Below the pieces are notes generated by a model. It did no database searches. It had not been told where the DNA came from and was given only the letters and a program-made list of their open reading frames with translations. From Clostridiales bacterium NK3B98 (GTDB lineage Bacteria > Bacillota > Clostridia > Oscillospirales > Oscillospiraceae), in the NCBI GenBank assembly GCA_000421005.1, contig ATWA01000012.1, positions 1 through 55,460 on the forward strand: a DNA stretch of 55,460 nt. Direction: 5' to 3'. This document shows, piece after piece, positions 33,821 through 43,204 of the stretch; within the stretch, counting starts at the first letter, position 1, and every line of letters begins with the position of its first letter. A program made the position numbers and the translations under genes.

Positions 33821-35099
33821 GATGTTCCCTCCATTTAAATGCAATTGGTTTATTATAAAAATAACCCCAATATCGTGGCATCCAAGGCATATTGTTATTG
33901 AATCCTTGTGTCACTGCAACTTCAAAGCCCATCACTTCTTTGAGTCCATCCAAGTTTACGTTTACTCCCAAGTTATTCACTTCATAAACAACAGGACTCA
34001 ACGAATATCGCCCTGGAACAAGTCTGGAAGTATCAAGCGTACACTCTATGCTATTTCCTCCAGCTTTCAAGTGGATTCCTTCTTCAGTTGTCATCATTGT
34101 AACTGGTGTACCTTCTCCAGACTTCACGATCATTCTGATAAAAGCTTGTTCAATATTCCTTTCACTATCACAGAGTAATCGTACCGTTATCTTATCGCCA
34201 ACATTGCACAGTGAATTATGAGTATTCAGCATTTCTAACGATGTCATTGTGACTGGGTGCGGAGAGAACTCCGGATCCCTCGGAAGACAACGAAGTTCTA
34301 CATACTCCTTCATGTTGTCATGAATCCCCATATACACACCGATTCCCTCTTCAACATCTCCATCAAACACAACCTTCCCGTGATCCAGCACGACAACACG
34401 GTCGCAAAGCTGGCGGATGGTGTTCATGTTGTGAGAAACATAGAGGATGGTACGGCCTTCAGATTTGGAGACGTCGCTCATTTTATCAAGACACTTTTTC
34501 TGGAAGGCCATGTCGCCAACAGCCAAAACCTCGTCCATAATCATGATTTCAGAATCCAAGTGTGCGGCGACGGAGAATGCAAGCTTAACATACATGCCGG
34601 AACTATAGCGTTTTACCGGTGTGTCGATGAACTGACGAACCTCTGAAAAATCGATAATATCCTCCATCTTGGAGTCAATCTCCTTCTTTGTCATGCCGAG
34701 AATGGCACCGTTCATGTAGATGTTTTCACGCCCGGTCAGCTCGCCATGAAAGCCGGTGCCGACCTCCAGCATGGATGCTACACGCCCATTCATACCAATG
34801 AAGCCACTTGTGGGTGCTGTGACTCGAGAAATCAGCTTCAACAGTGTAGACTTACCCGCGCCGTTGTGGCCAATGATGCCGACGCGCTCCCCCTTCTTCA
34901 CCTCAAACGATACGCCGTTCAACGCCATGAAGGTCTCGCCCTTGTTGTAGTCCTTTGCCCCGATGCGCTTTGTGGGGTCTTCCTCACCGCGTCGCTTCGC
35001 GCGCAGCCGTTGAAGCTCGTCCCGCAGCGTCGTGCCGCCGATTTGTCCCAGCTTATACTGCTTGGAGACATTGTCAATTTTTAACATGATTTCGTCCAT
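33807..35099 (-). CDS. Polysaccharide ABC exporter ATPase, Wzt type
   Basis: A 430-residue ATPase powering export of a lipid-linked glycan. Nucleotide-binding domain about 1-245: MLKIDNVSKQYKLGQIGGTT, Walker A GHNGAGKSTLLKL, signature YSSGMYVKLAF, Walker B SEIMIMDEVLAVGD, H-loop LYVSHN. A C-terminal domain of about 165 residues (from EFSPHPVTMTSLEMLN) has the Wzt-C beta-sandwich pattern that reads a terminal cap on the polymer. That argues for O-antigen-type ABC export of a capped chain. GAGGATA precedes the ATG at 35099. The partner permease starts just upstream. Confidence 0.92.
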   Translation of the reverse strand: MDEIMLKIDNVSKQYKLGQIGGTTLRDELQRLRAKRRGEEDPTKRIGAKDYNKGETFMALNGVSFEVKKGERVGIIGHNGAGKSTLLKLISRVTAPTSGFIGMNGRVASMLEVGTGFHGELTGRENIYMNGAILGMTKKEIDSKMEDIIDFSEVRQFIDTPVKRYSSGMYVKLAFSVAAHLDSEIMIMDEVLAVGDMAFQKKCLDKMSDVSKSEGRTILYVSHNMNTIRQLCDRVVVLDHGKVVFDGDVEEGIGVYMGIHDNMKEYVELRCLPRDPEFSPHPVTMTSLEMLNTHNSLCNVGDKITVRLLCDSERNIEQAFIRMIVKSGEGTPVTMMTTEEGIHLKAGGNSIECTLDTSRLVPGRYSLSPVVYEVNNLGVNVNLDGLKEVMGFEVAVTQGFNNNMPWMPRYWGYFYNKPIAFKWREHRGQS

Positions 35100-35109
35100 A
35101 TATATATCC

Positions 35110-35979
35110 TCAAATCGTATCCATAAAGGTGCGCTCAATGCGGCTGAACAGGATCAAGCCAATAAAGAAAACAGCAATACTGACCGCCCAGCTGATCAGA
35201 TAATAGGTTAGATCGAAATAGCCGAAGCCGAACATACCGAAACGGAATGTTGTGATGATGGGCGTGACAGGGTTCAGCATATATAACCCCATCCATTTCT
35301 CCGGTATCAGTTGAAGGCCGTAGGCGATCGGGGTGCCGTAATGCCAGAGCTGAAGCCCGAAACCGACCAGCATTGCAAGGTCACGGTACTTAGTGGTTAC
35401 AGACGAGATAATAATACCGCAGCCGGTGGAAAGGATCATCATTTGCAGGACGCACAGCGGTATCATGAGCAGCATCGGCGTGATATGAATGCTTGTTCCA
35501 CCACGAATCACATAAAACAGCCAGAAGCAGAGGAGCATCGTAAACTGTATGCCAAAGGAAACTAGACGTGATAGTGCTGTTGAGATAGGTGATACTAAGC
35601 GTGGATAGTACACCTTGCCCATCGTTCCTCGATTGGCTATGAATGTATTTGACGTGGCGCCGAGTGTGCCGGAAAAATATGCCCAGCAGATGTTGCCCGT
35701 CATATAGAACAGGAAGCCCGGCAGCACAAAGTCGCCATCCACGTCCGCCGTGGTCAGGCGCGCCAAGTTGCCGAAGATAATCGTAAAGACCACCGTTGTC
35801 AGCAGCGGCTGGATGATTGCCCAGGCTGGGCCAAGAATAGTTTGTTTATATGACGCCGTAAAATCGCGCTTGACAAATAGAAAGATCAGGTCACGGTATT
35901 GGAAGGTCTCACGTAGGTGGAGATCTAGCAATTTATGATCAGAAGTTATTACCGTCTTGAATGTGCTGTTTTCTTCCAT
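35110..35979 (-). CDS. Polysaccharide ABC exporter permease, Wzm type
   Basis: A 289-residue ABC-2 type membrane protein with six helices: LLDLHLRETFQYRDLIFLFV, KRDFTASYKQTILGPAWAII (the conserved entry motif), then several hydrophobic spans and GIIISSVTTKYRDLAMLVGF, TPIAYGLQLIPEKWMGLYML-type loop, NPVTPIITTFRFGMFG. The start at 35979 has GGAGGA upstream. It is followed 10 bp later by the Wzt-type ATPase, forming the exporter. It coexists here with an EpsG-type polymerase, which is not the usual pairing. Confidence 0.92.
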   Translation of the reverse strand: MEENSTFKTVITSDHKLLDLHLRETFQYRDLIFLFVKRDFTASYKQTILGPAWAIIQPLLTTVVFTIIFGNLARLTTADVDGDFVLPGFLFYMTGNICWAYFSGTLGATSNTFIANRGTMGKVYYPRLVSPISTALSRLVSFGIQFTMLLCFWLFYVIRGGTSIHITPMLLMIPLCVLQMMILSTGCGIIISSVTTKYRDLAMLVGFGLQLWHYGTPIAYGLQLIPEKWMGLYMLNPVTPIITTFRFGMFGFGYFDLTYYLISWAVSIAVFFIGLILFSRIERTFMDTI

Positions 35980-36021
35980 TATTTCCTCCGTACGCAATAA
36001 TAAAATACATGTCACTATCGG

Positions 36022-37278
36022 TTATTCTTCATTTCTGTAATTGAATTTGCCAACCATAGATATAACATATCTTCTTATATTTTTAATTGGTTTAGGAATC
36101 AGACCAATCAATTTCTTTTTCATTCTGTATTTCCGAAGCCACTGCTTATGCATCTGTTCGACTGCAGCATAACCTTTGTTTTTATACAGCTCAAAGACTT
36201 GCCCGCGTCTTTCATTTCGTGTTGACGGTCTCACCAACTGTCCGTTATACTTTGCTGCCATATCATAATCAGACTGGAAACAAATAAGAGCATCATTATA
36301 TTTTGAGATCAGTTCCTCTCCTTTACTATTATTTATGACCAAACATGATATTCCCTTCCTCTCCTCAAATACACCTCCGTTTACACTGAGTAACTCCGGG
36401 TGTACAAGATCTATGTTCCAAAAATCTCCTAAAGTAATATCGCCTGCTCTGTTCTTTGACGCATAGGGGCAAGAATAGCAATTTTCTCTATACGTAACCC
36501 CATCTAAAAACAGCTTATAATATGATGAATCTGAAGGCTCAAAGAATCTACTTTCTATATTCCCTTTATCATCCTTTAAGAGAATTTTCCCATGAAGTTT
36601 CCATCCTTCGCTCTTGTCTCTAAATGAAAAATCTATTATTGTTTTTCCAGTTCTATTCTCTATGGATTTAATATAATCATTGAAAAACTGACTACTTGGT
36701 ACACCGTGGCATACGATCTCAACAAGAAATAAATGTTCATACGACTTTCCTAAATACGACTTCAAACCAGCAACTTGACAAGGCGTTCCGCTAAACAGAA
36801 CTGTCTTATTCTCTTTTAAACTCGCTTCAATCTCACTATATACGCCGTTTATATCGCTCTGTACATATTTCGATCCTTGCAACAAATGCAGATTCTCTTC
36901 AGCATTGATTCCAATGTGTTTAATTATAATTTGGTTGTTCTCAAATAGTAGGGCACTACCGTAAACTATTCCGCCATTCTCCAGAAATTTGGTCGCTAAC
37001 GCAGAGAAAGCCCCCCCAGATGCTGATTTTCGAGGATCTGTGCAGTTTGAAATTGCGGCAAAAGTCTTTAATATTGAGGGTTCTGGGGCATACTCAAGCG
37101 GGCAAGCCTTTAGACACAAGCCGCATAAGATGCACAATTCTGTATTCACATTTGGATACAACGATCCTGTTATGCTGTCTGGTTTCATCGTGATCGCTTT
37201 TTTAGGGCAGATCTGCACGCAAGCAGAGCATCCATAGCATTTTTTTCCTTGAGCCGAAATATTTCTCATATTATTCAT
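36022..37278 (-). CDS. FrhB-like ferredoxin oxidoreductase of polysaccharide loci
   Basis: A 418-residue protein of the coenzyme F420 hydrogenase/dehydrogenase beta-subunit family. Two N-terminal 4Fe-4S clusters (CYGCSACVQICP and CILCGLCLKACP), then the FrhB N and C domains with SASGGAFSALATKFL, LFSGTPCQVAGLKSYLG, EIVCHGVPSSQFF, CYSCPYASKNRAGDITLGDF. Such genes are regular companions of pyruvyltransferases and glycosyltransferases in bacterial glycan loci; F420 itself need not be involved. The likely role is a redox step on a sugar, but the substrate is unknown. Its start overlaps the stop of the WbsX gene (ATGA). A G7 run sits in SGGAF (37011-37017), in frame. Confidence 0.85.
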   Translation of the reverse strand: MNNMRNISAQGKKCYGCSACVQICPKKAITMKPDSITGSLYPNVNTELCILCGLCLKACPLEYAPEPSILKTFAAISNCTDPRKSASGGAFSALATKFLENGGIVYGSALLFENNQIIIKHIGINAEENLHLLQGSKYVQSDINGVYSEIEASLKENKTVLFSGTPCQVAGLKSYLGKSYEHLFLVEIVCHGVPSSQFFNDYIKSIENRTGKTIIDFSFRDKSEGWKLHGKILLKDDKGNIESRFFEPSDSSYYKLFLDGVTYRENCYSCPYASKNRAGDITLGDFWNIDLVHPELLSVNGGVFEERKGISCLVINNSKGEELISKYNDALICFQSDYDMAAKYNGQLVRPSTRNERRGQVFELYKNKGYAAVEQMHKQWLRKYRMKKKLIGLIPKPIKNIRRYVISMVGKFNYRNEE

Positions 37279-38426
37279 TCCAGTGCTTTTTTTATAGCTT
37301 TCAGCTTATCGTATCTATACTTCTCATCAGGCTCTAAAAAAGCCCCTTCGCCCCATTCGTTCCAAGCATTGATAAATATCATAGGTTTGGATTCCTCTTT
37401 TGTCCGCTGAACCAATGCACGAAAACCTTCTGAGAACCTTTCGATGGAGAAGCCATCATAAACAACCCCATTCATATTTCTTGGTGTATTATCCCAATCG
37501 ACAAAAGCTCCTGGCAATAATTCATTTGTCCATGGATTGCTCAGAATCTTTCTCCATGCTTCTTCATAGGATAGATGTGCCAAATGATTCGATTTCGACC
37601 AATTTGATCCAATCAATTTCTCCTTTGATCTTCTATAGTTAGAGATAAAACCTTCACCGAAGAACTTCCGAATTAATTTGACTCTTCTATCTGTGCCAGG
37701 ATAATCAATTGCTCTCTTATCGCGTGAAAATACAGGTTCAAATGCGATCCTATAGTCAAATATATCATCACGATAGTACATATCCGAATAGTATGCCGGA
37801 TATTGAAACGCCAAACAAATTCCCGGAAGTCCTTCTTGCTTTATGCGTTTTCTAAAATACTTTGTCATCTGATAAATATCGATAATCTGTTCCGGTTTAT
37901 ATATTATAAATAGTGGCTTTCCTTCTACTGTAATATACCTCTCGTCTCGAAAGAAAGGAAGCAAGTATTGCAGATGATCCTCCCATTCTGCTTTTCCACC
38001 GTATTCCTGTTTAGCTATGATTTCGTGATTGCCACCATCCCAATTTCTGCTCCAATTTTCGTTAGCCCATGAAAAACAAAAAGGAATGTCAACATTTTTA
38101 TTTTGCAGCATCTGTTCAGCTGGTTTCTCAAGGAGCTTTTTCCCGTCCTTAAACCAGTAATGATAATAGCAGAAGCCAAACAGTCCGAACTTCTTCGCTA
38201 ACTCCGCTTGTCGAACCTTCACATTATCATCCATTAAATTATAATAATCATGGTTAAGAGGAACTCGCGGTTGGTCATGCCCCTCAAATAATGGTTTAGC
38301 TTTCCTGACATTCGTCCACTCCGTAAAGCCATCTCCCCACCATTTGTCGTTTTCTGGAATCGTATGGAACTGTGGAAGATAAAATGCTATTACTTTAGGA
38401 TTAGAGCCGATCATTATTTCTGCCAT
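37275..38426 (-). CDS. WbsX-like glycosyltransferase / GH99-like protein
   Basis: A 383-residue member of the WbsX family. KVIAFYLPQFHTIPENDKWW, GDGFTEWTNVRKAKPLF, FGFCYYHYWFKDGKKLLEKP, PFCFSWANENWSRNWDGG and the ending FINAWNEWGEGAFLEPD are diagnostic. Family members are found in O-antigen and rhamnan clusters, and the fold resembles GH99 hydrolases; whether they synthesise or trim chains is not settled. It is the first minus-strand gene downstream of the IS1595/ISAs1 debris, so its promoter may have been affected. AGAGGG precedes the ATG by 8 bases. Confidence 0.85.
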   Translation of the reverse strand: MAEIMIGSNPKVIAFYLPQFHTIPENDKWWGDGFTEWTNVRKAKPLFEGHDQPRVPLNHDYYNLMDDNVKVRQAELAKKFGLFGFCYYHYWFKDGKKLLEKPAEQMLQNKNVDIPFCFSWANENWSRNWDGGNHEIIAKQEYGGKAEWEDHLQYLLPFFRDERYITVEGKPLFIIYKPEQIIDIYQMTKYFRKRIKQEGLPGICLAFQYPAYYSDMYYRDDIFDYRIAFEPVFSRDKRAIDYPGTDRRVKLIRKFFGEGFISNYRRSKEKLIGSNWSKSNHLAHLSYEEAWRKILSNPWTNELLPGAFVDWDNTPRNMNGVVYDGFSIERFSEGFRALVQRTKEESKPMIFINAWNEWGEGAFLEPDEKYRYDKLKAIKKALE

Positions 38427-38543
38427 TCTTTAACCCTCTTCTTTTATGCCTTAACTTTCTTTCGCCCTATAATAGCAGGAGCATAACGGTTTATTATTTT
38501 AATTATGGTTATCCAGGTAGCTCCGCTTCAAAGTCTTGTTTAT

Positions 38544-39290
38544 GGGACACCGGTTCTGCCATAATTGCGTTATGACAGAACGAAAGAGGCGGAAACATGT
38601 CAAAGTCCAAGCCAAAGCGTATCAGAATCCACGCTTTTACCCGGAAATATGCCACCGAAGGTGATTACCGCGCCTACCTTGCAAAGACCCGCTGGCCAGA
38701 GGGCTTTATCTGCCCTAAGTGCGGCAGTCAACGGCATTGTAAACTCTCCAATGGCCTGTATCAGTGCAATGAGTGCCATCACCAGACTTCTGTCACCGCT
38801 GGCACCTTCATGCATCGTAGCCGTCTTCCTTTGAAAACAAGGTTTCTTTCGCTGTATTTTGTCACACAGGACAAGAGAGGAATATCTGCTACCCAACTGG
38901 CATTGATGATCGGTGTCAATTACAAGACCGCATGGCTGATGCTCAAGCGTATTCGTGCAGCAATGGGCAATCGAGATGCTATGCATATGCTCGGTGGCGT
39001 TGTAGAGTTTGATGACTGCTACATCGTTGGCCCAACTGTGGGCAAAGAGCGTGGCAGAGGCACCGAAAAGGCCAAAGTGTTTGTGGCGCTTTCTTTGAAA
39101 GATGGACGGCCGGAATACCTGAAATTGGGTGTAACTGAGAACATCCGAAAGGAATCCGTCAAATCATTTGCAGAGAAATCCATCCAGCATGGATCGACGA
39201 TCAAGAGTGATGCCTGTCGTAGCTATATCCCTGCGTTGACGGGTTATGATCACCAATACGAAAAGTTCGACCCGAAGGCAGAGAGCCTTC
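38544..39290 (+). mobile_element. IS1595-family element, 3' end lost
   Basis: The left end starts GGGACACCGGTTCTGCC at 38544, within a near-perfect palindrome (TTCTGCCATAA...TTATGACAGAA, 38553-38580). The transposase begins at 38597. The right part is missing: at about 39280 the sequence switches into an ISAs1-family transposase. Confidence 0.8.
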
Positions 39291-39361
39291 AGAGGAGTAC
39301 CTGCGGCAATATATCGCTCCGGAAAGCGGAGTTCCCTCGCATGATACGATTCAGCGTGTGA
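38597..39361 (+). pseudogene. IS1595-family transposase, C-terminally truncated
   Basis: 254 residues in this frame. N-terminal zinc ribbon (CPKCGSQRHCKLSNGLYQCNE-type, four Cys about 38-62), the linker TFMHRSRLPLKTRF, then the ISXO2-like DDE domain with GVVEFDDCYIVGPTVG (first Asp) and HGSTIKSDACRSYI (second Asp). The final motif with the last acidic or Asn residue and FNRR-type ending is missing. The last 25 or so residues are out-of-frame ISAs1 sequence. AGGCGGAAAC precedes the ATG. Insertion is opposite to the glycan operon. Confidence 0.88.
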
Positions 39362-39640
39362 TGGCAATAATATCGCTGGAAGTATTATAGCAGCTACAGG
39401 AGAGATGGCAAGCGCTTTTGAACCGAGATGAGGGAGAAAACTGCAAAAAATCGTGGCAATCGATGGAAAAAACATGCGGGGAAATAGCAAAACGGAAGCA
39501 AGCCCTCACATATCGTATCAGAATAGTGTGACGAGGATGATATCAATTGCCACGGGAGAAAAAAGCAACGAGATCACAGCGATACCACAGCTTTTAGACA
39601 GGATTAACATAAGATGTGGGTATTTCACCATGAACAGTTC
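39282..39640 (+). pseudogene. ISAs1-family transposase fragment
   Basis: Translating in two frames gives LRQYIAPESGVPSHDTIQRV, a stop, LQERWQALLNRDEGE, a one-base slip, then KIVAIDGKNMRGNSK and EKSNEITAIPQLLDRI. These are consecutive pieces of the ISAs1/DDE family (AIDGKTMRG is its first catalytic strand), about the first 140 residues. The N-terminus and the whole C-terminal half are gone. It is fused to the IS1595 remnant and ends two bases before a GT2 stop codon. Confidence 0.85.
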
Positions 39641-39641
39641 T

Positions 39642-40598
39642 TTAGTTGGCAACGTCAACAAACTCTGCATATTCTTCACTAAGACATTTTTTCATGATCA
39701 AGGGCAAAAAGCCAGGGTGTAATTTACGTTGCAATCTTGCAAGCCAAATCAAACGGCTGTAACGACGAATCCGATATTTATAAAAAAGGGAGAGTCCGTC
39801 CATACCAAAACGTTTTTTAAAGTATGTCATTGTGCCGCGCATACGCATTCTAAACTGACGTTCGCTAAATGAATGTGACTCCTTGACTGTAGCACCATCA
39901 AGATGAACGATCTTAACATCAGGTATGCTCATAATTTGCAGTCCTAACTGCGTAACACGCCAAGATAACTCTTCTTCTTCTGCGTACATGAAAAAATCAG
40001 GATCAAAACCGCCTAGTTTATCAAATAATGCTTTGCTCATCATCATGTCTGCTCCAAAAACATATGCAACTTGAAGTGGATTATCTGTTTCATTAAAATT
40101 ATTACATCTTTTATGATCTATATTTAATTTCTGATTGATCTTTCCTTGGAGTAGGTACCTCCACGAACTATATCTCTTTTCGGATATCAAATCATCAAAA
40201 ACCAAGCAGAATGAAGGCGCTGGGGTCATATCAAAATTATATAGATTTCCGCCAACGATTCCAAAAGACTGATTGCGATTAAGTGCATTGAAAAGAATCC
40301 AACTCGCATTGTTTAGCAGAATTGTATCTGGATTAAGTAAAAAGAGGTACTTCCCCCTCGCATATTTACTTCCTAAATTATTTGCCTTGCCAAACCCTAA
40401 ATTTTGTTCAGATTCAATAACAATTATGCGATCTCCGAATTCTTCTCTCAATACTTCAACTGATCCATCCATTGAAGCATTATCCACAACAATAATTTCA
40501 AAGGAAAGACCACTTGTCTTTTCAAAGATAGAGTGAATACAATCAATTGCCAACTTAGCGGAATGGTAATTAACAATAATTATAGATACGTCAATCAT
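39642..40598 (-). CDS. Family 2 glycosyltransferase, rhamnosyltransferase-like
   Basis: A 318-residue GT2 of the WbbL-like group: VSIIIVNYHSAKLAIDCIHS, VVDNASMDGSVEVL, QNLGFGKANNLGSKYARGKY, FLLNPDTILL, then VFGADMMMSKALFDKLGGFD and FFMYAEEEELSWRV, an acceptor/catalytic region seen in rhamnosyltransferases. Since dTDP-rhamnose genes are in the operon, rhamnose is a reasonable donor, but this is inferred. The start at 40598 lies one base after the stop of the broken GT2 upstream; an in-frame ATG at 40619 overlaps it. IS debris starts right after its stop. Confidence 0.85.
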   Translation of the reverse strand: MIDVSIIIVNYHSAKLAIDCIHSIFEKTSGLSFEIIVVDNASMDGSVEVLREEFGDRIIVIESEQNLGFGKANNLGSKYARGKYLFLLNPDTILLNNASWILFNALNRNQSFGIVGGNLYNFDMTPAPSFCLVFDDLISEKRYSSWRYLLQGKINQKLNIDHKRCNNFNETDNPLQVAYVFGADMMMSKALFDKLGGFDPDFFMYAEEEELSWRVTQLGLQIMSIPDVKIVHLDGATVKESHSFSERQFRMRMRGTMTYFKKRFGMDGLSLFYKYRIRRYSRLIWLARLQRKLHPGFLPLIMKKCLSEEYAEFVDVAN

Positions 40599-40599
40599 A

Positions 40600-41153
40600 T
40601 CAAATACTCTTTGCTCCATGTTTGATTCTTCTAATAGCCTTTACAATAATTGCGCTCTTTTTCACACCCCAATGCCTTATGCACCAGAGCAAAAATTTCG
40701 TTCGATACTCATCAGACGGTTTCGAATTAAGAAGCTCTCTGATTGGTAAAATAATCCCATCTAATTCTTGAAGATCCTCTGGAGTATAATCAGCGATTCT
40801 CCAAAGCGAATTGCACGATAAATATTTTTTAATATAAGCTTTTTTAAGCCAATCCGGAATGTCAGTTTTATTTACACCAATTAAGTTATCAACGCAACAC
40901 TCAGTATACAATTTGACGCACTTGAAATTCCACCGTTTGATTGATCCATCAAAACAATTCTGCTATCTTCTGCCATCAAGTTATTCAAAATCTTCAAGCT
41001 GTCATCTGAAGAGCCATCATTCACTAATACTAATTCGAAATCTCTAAATGACTGCTTCAAAACACTGTTAACACAGGTTTCCAGATATTTCTGTGCATTG
41101 TAGACTGGAATGCCTATCGTAAAGAAAGGCGTAGTAGATTCCAAGTTCATCAT
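40600..41153 (-). pseudogene. Family 2 glycosyltransferase lacking its middle
   Basis: The N-terminal 80 residues are intact (FFTIGIPVYNAQKYLETCVN, LVNDGSSDDSLKIL, QSNGGISSA). Then the frame shifts and continues as KCVKLYTECCVDNLIG, NSLWRIADYTPEDLQELDGI and a basic C-terminus. The metal-binding DXD region and roughly 100-150 residues after it are deleted at about 40915, and the joint is out of frame. It cannot be an active transferase. Its start overlaps the stop of the GT32 gene upstream by four bases, showing that it was once a working operon member. Confidence 0.85.
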
Positions 41154-41932
41154 TTCTCTCCAAAAAGATTCTTTAATCTGGAGTACCTATCTTTTCCTAA
41201 TATTTTCTTCAAAATTCTATTTGGTGTGTGGACAATTACATCAACTATACGGCACCATTTTCTTTTTCTCTTTTCTTCTTCCGAAAGCCAGGATGCATCA
41301 AAATGATGAACAGAAAAAGTATTCGATGTAATATAACATTCCCGCGTTTTCCAATTAATCGGACAAAAATACTCCGTGGGATACACAACAAGATTTCCAA
41401 TTTTTTGTTTTTTATTAATTTGTGCTAATCCGAGCTTTACTAACGTCGCTGTATTATAATAAGGACAGGTTGTAAGATTTTGTTCTCCACTTGGAAGGAA
41501 GAATGATTGATTATCGTATGCGTCTCTCAGTTCTTTTATCACGCTATCGCCTGCATTAGCCCCAAAGCCCTCTCCAGTATTCACATAAACCAACCCATCA
41601 TTCTCATTAGGAGTAAGTTCAAAGCCCAGAAAACCTTCTCCTTCAAACAGTTCATCCAGCTCCCTGATTACTTCAACATCTGTATCAAGATAAATACCGC
41701 CAAAACTGTGTACGATATCTAATCGAGCATAATCTGAAACGAATCCCCACCGTTTAGCGTGATATGCTTCAAACATATATCTGTTCTTCGATATATCATA
41801 ATTGCGCTCATTCCACTCGATAATCTCACAGTCTGGGCAATATTTCTTCCAGCTCTGAATGCACTTAAGAACCAATTCACTCTTTTTCCCGCCACCGAAC
41901 CAGCAGTAATGGATAATCTTGGGTATAGCCAC
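41150..41932 (-). CDS. GT32-type sugar transferase
   Basis: A 260-residue DXD glycosyltransferase starting at GTG. IPKIIHYCWFGGGKKSELVL, SWKKYCPDCEIIEWNERNYD, FVSDYARLDIVHSFGGIYLD with the DTDVE metal site, then VVYPTEYFCPINWKTRE and SVHHFDASWLSEEEK. It lacks the Gly/Pro repeat loop of the copy at 26875 and has instead an insert near LTPNENDGLVYVNTGEGFGA. GGTGAG lies close to the start. Upstream on the minus strand is about 1.2 kb of IS debris. Confidence 0.9.
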   Translation of the reverse strand: MAIPKIIHYCWFGGGKKSELVLKCIQSWKKYCPDCEIIEWNERNYDISKNRYMFEAYHAKRWGFVSDYARLDIVHSFGGIYLDTDVEVIRELDELFEGEGFLGFELTPNENDGLVYVNTGEGFGANAGDSVIKELRDAYDNQSFFLPSGEQNLTTCPYYNTATLVKLGLAQINKKQKIGNLVVYPTEYFCPINWKTRECYITSNTFSVHHFDASWLSEEEKRKRKWCRIVDVIVHTPNRILKKILGKDRYSRLKNLFGEK

Positions 41933-42118
41933 ATTCTCACCTCAGTTAAAACCATGCGAAATGCGATTTCTTTTAACAATAATTGTAATACGCTAAGACT
42001 ATATCAGCGGTTGCCTAATTTAAATACCATAAATCAAAAACAGACTTAACGTTTTCTGCATTAACAAATATGGAGATAGTCAAGAAATGGGCCGTTCTCA
42101 TGTCACAGTCCCGAATAT

Positions 42119-42440
42119 GGGACACAAAGGATGATATATTATAAACATCCCTGACTCACGATGATGACCTTTACCGAACTGATGAACCTGTTATACCATC
42201 TTCCAGCAGAGATGATTGACCGTCTAATTACGATAAGGGAACCAAATTTACAGAAAACAGTGACAGAGGCCCAAGAAAACATGGGGCAGTGGCAGAAAAA
42301 AGCGGACTTTCTCAGGAATATGTCTGTATCTGTACAGGAGTAGAGCGGAATGGTTCTGCCTATGCCTGTGCAGTCAACCGTGCGAAGCCGAGCAAAGAGG
42401 TTTTACTTAACGACCCTTTGCTTGACTATCACCACAAAGA
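42119..42440 (+). pseudogene. ISXO2/IS1595-like transposase remnant
   Basis: It begins with GGGACAC like the element at 38544. A frame from 42161 reads MMTFTELMNLLYHLPAEMID, the N-terminus of an IS1595-type transposase. After a deletion and frame change, LSQEYVCICTGVERNGSAYA, then CAVNRAKPSKEVLL follow, a middle portion of the ISXO2-like domain. All else is lost. The sequence 41933-42118 before it holds nothing that I can identify. Confidence 0.65.
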
Positions 42441-42589
42441 TTCCCTTAACTAACCGATTTATTTCACTTCTTACTACGCTAAATTTTCTTCACCGTTAAA
42501 TATGTGTGTAAAAAAGGAGTAAGTCGTCAATCGAGTTAATATTTTCTCCTGGCATATAATTGAACGGATCAGCCACAAGAAATCCTCCT

Positions 42590-43190
42590 TCACAACCGTT
42601 TAAATCTGTGCTTAAAAAAGCATATGGCGGCTTCCGTCTTTGCGGTCTCATCCAGATTGGACATAATCAAATCCAAATCGAAACACACTTCCCTGTTCCG
42701 TTGCGGCCTTCAATGGCATTACGCTGGCAGATGTCTTTGTACATGTGTCGCTTGACTTTCGTATCCATCTTGCCAGCTTTTCTTCGACCAAGTTGCAGAA
42801 CTCCTTGATGAGGATGGAGCCAAATGCAATACGAGACGAGAAAGCGTGTCACCCGGTCTCACTGCCCATGTTCCGTACGTAGATTTCGTCGATGTATTCC
42901 CATGGCATCATGGAGGCCTTCTGCACTCAGCGATTGTCCCTGCGCATTTTCCCGCCAAAGTGCAGGAAGAAATCGTCAATGGAAATCTGGTCAAAGTCCC
43001 CTCTGTGATACACGCAAAAACACCCCATAATTGCAGGTTTGCTCCGGAAATAGTCGTTTCTGGCTGTCCTTTATTATACCACAGTTTGAAATAATTTTCG
43101 ATTGTTTTGACACTGCTTTTTCTTTGATTTTAAAGAAAATGGTACCAAATTGATGAGCTTAAGGTTTTTTCAGCAGATCCTATATTATCA
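42590..43190 (-). pseudogene. IS5/IS1182-like transposase remnant (copy B)
   Basis: From an ATG at 43028 the frame reads FDQISIDDFFLHFGGKMRRD, then NR, stop, VQKASMMPWEYIDEIYVRNM, GSETG, stop, AFSSRIAFGSIFIKEFCNLV. After a large internal deletion and frame change it ends with YKDICQRNAIEGRNGTGK and LDETAKTEAAICFFK-like C-terminal sequence before a stop at 42590. The first stop is TGA where relatives have Trp (TGG), a single-base change. The outer end near 43190 matches that of copy A at 20868. The catalytic centre is deleted. Confidence 0.8.
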
Positions 43191-43204
43191 ATACAAATTC
43201 TATA

